A stretch of DNA of 64,000 nucleotides from an uncultured Clostridia bacterium (lineage in GTDB: Bacteria; Bacillota; Clostridia; TANB77; CAG-508). A program made the position numbers and the translations under genes. The notes beneath the pieces were generated by a model. That model was not told where the DNA came from and ran no database searches. It saw only the letters and a program-made list of their open reading frames with translations. Shown in pieces: positions 63,035 to 64,000 of the stretch (the stretch's first letter is position 1; each line of letters starts with the position of its first letter). The DNA lies in assembly GCA_934120135.1 (NCBI GenBank), contig CAKOTK010000003.1:1-64000 (forward strand). Reading direction: 5' to 3'.

Positions 63035-64000
63035 TTTTAAATTCTTTTTCAAATAACTATCAATAAATCCGTTTAAGTCTCCATCCATTACAGCTTGAAC
63101 ATTTCCAACCTCATAATTAGTTCTATGGTCTTTTACTAAAGTGTATGGACAAAATACATAAGAACGAATTTGGCTTCCCCATGCAATATCCATTTGCATA
63201 CCTTTTAATTCGTCAATTGTATCTTTTTGTTCCTTTTCTTTTAAATTTAATAGTTTAGATCTTAGCATTTTCATTGCAGTATCTCTGTTTTGAAATTGTG
63301 AACGTTCAGTTTGACATGCTACAATAATTCCTGTTGGAATATGTGTTAGTCTTACTGCAGATGATGTCTTATTTATATGTTGACCACCTGCACCAGACGC
63401 CCTATAAACATCCATTTTTATATCGTCAGGGTTGATATCTAATTCAATATCATCTGTTATTTCTGGTAAAACCTCAACAGAAGCAAAAGATGTGTGTCTT
63501 CTTCCGCCTGCATCAAATGGTGAAATTCTAACTAATCTATGTACTCCCATTTCGCCTTTTAAGTATCCATAGGCATAATCACCATTAACAGAAAATGTAA
63601 CACTTTTTAGCCCTGCTTCATCACCTTCAAGATAATCAAGTTCTTTTACTTCATAACCATTAGCATTCGCCCATCTTGTATACATTCTATATAACATTTC
63701 AGCCCAATCTTGAGCCTCTGTTCCTCCTGCACCTGGATGAATAGTTAGTATTGCATTATTGTTATCATACTTTCCAGATAATAAAGTAGTTATTTCCAAT
63801 TTTTCTATGTCTTTTTCTAATGTATATGTAGACTTTAACAACTCTTTAGCTAATTCTTCGTCTTCCTCAACTTGTAAAAGCTCACTCATTTCAAGTAAAT
63901 TATTTAGTTCATTATTTAATTTTTTAAAGCCTTCTACTTTTGATTTTAAGCTATTAATTTGTTTTAAAACTTTTGAGCTATTATCTGTATCATTCCAAAA
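63032..64000 (-). CDS. prfB: Peptide chain release factor 2 (5' end outside window)
   Basis: The open frame runs from the window edge (first codon read at 64000) to 63032, 322 codons. It shows FWND at the edge, a coiled N-terminal domain, the GGQ loop GAGGQHINKT and the SPF-type anticodon-like motif VRISPFDAGGRRHTSF, all diagnostic of RF2, which reads UGA and UAA. The natural start, including the usual +1 programmed frameshift site, lies beyond the window. The ATG at 63889 is internal. Confidence 0.97.
   Translation of the reverse strand, partial: FWNDTDNSSKVLKQINSLKSKVEGFKKLNNELNNLLEMSELLQVEEDEELAKELLKSTYTLEKDIEKLEITTLLSGKYDNNNAILTIHPGAGGTEAQDWAEMLYRMYTRWANANGYEVKELDYLEGDEAGLKSVTFSVNGDYAYGYLKGEMGVHRLVRISPFDAGGRRHTSFASVEVLPEITDDIELDINPDDIKMDVYRASGAGGQHINKTSSAVRLTHIPTGIIVACQTERSQFQNRDTAMKMLRSKLLNLKEKEQKDTIDELKGMQMDIAWGSQIRSYVFCPYTLVKDHRTNYEVGNVQAVMDGDLNGFIDSYLKKNLK

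Overview
The window comes from a very AT-rich, low-GC Gram-positive bacterium, most likely an uncultured gut-type member of the Clostridia. The evidence is a pheST operon behind a T-box leader, strong AGGAGG ribosome sites, the sporulation pair yabP-yabQ followed by divIC, a zinc-type L31 protein, RNase Y, Rho, a pta-ackA acetate pathway, dockerin and SH3b surface proteins and a sortase-type substrate. The organism assignment is inference from gene content only.

Layout. 0.6-27.9 kb is mostly housekeeping on the + strand: pheST, a CNNM/CBS protein, a DUF362 protein, maf, rlmD, an L,D-transpeptidase, mscL, rpmE, miaB-HTH-mutS, a nucleoside kinase, a U32 protease on the - strand, and two secreted proteins (one frameshifted). 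27.9-34.3 kb is an accessory island with a tRNA-Thr, an AraC regulator, a radical SAM enzyme, a nitroreductase, a KilA-N fragment and an MFS transporter. A 95-bp perfect direct repeat and a 68-bp identical leader recur in it. 34.3-45.6 kb is core again: ftsY, UPF0182, rny, pta, two tandem ackA copies, a Xer recombinase. 46.2-47.8 kb holds prophage or surface-protein debris (adhesin fragment, holin-like protein, M23 endolysin). 57.9-64 kb is core on the - strand (rho, divIC, yabQ, yabP, an aspartate kinase catalytic domain, prfB) plus one cell-wall protein.

Two features stand out. First, 51.27-57.83 kb looks like a complete integrated filamentous phage (inovirus) of about 6.6 kb. It has a repressor, tandem operators, an ssDNA-binding-like protein, a pVIII-like coat protein, a Zot/pI-type ATPase, small membrane proteins, a pIII-like secreted and anchored protein, a pVI-like protein, hairpin-rich non-coding DNA and a rolling-circle initiator. 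Near-identical 44-bp repeats flank it, and it carries no integrase.

Second, at least eight isolated small genes (at 0.2, 19.4, 28.2, 31.8, 34.0, 45.7, 48.0 and 50.1 kb) are scattered between the core operons. Each has its own near-consensus promoter, an intrinsic terminator and a base and codon composition clearly richer in G+C than the neighbours. Several have a hairpin at the very 5' end of the transcript, and two share an identical leader. They look like independently acquired single-gene cassettes of unknown function.

All functional calls come from reading motifs and family resemblance by eye; no database search was run.
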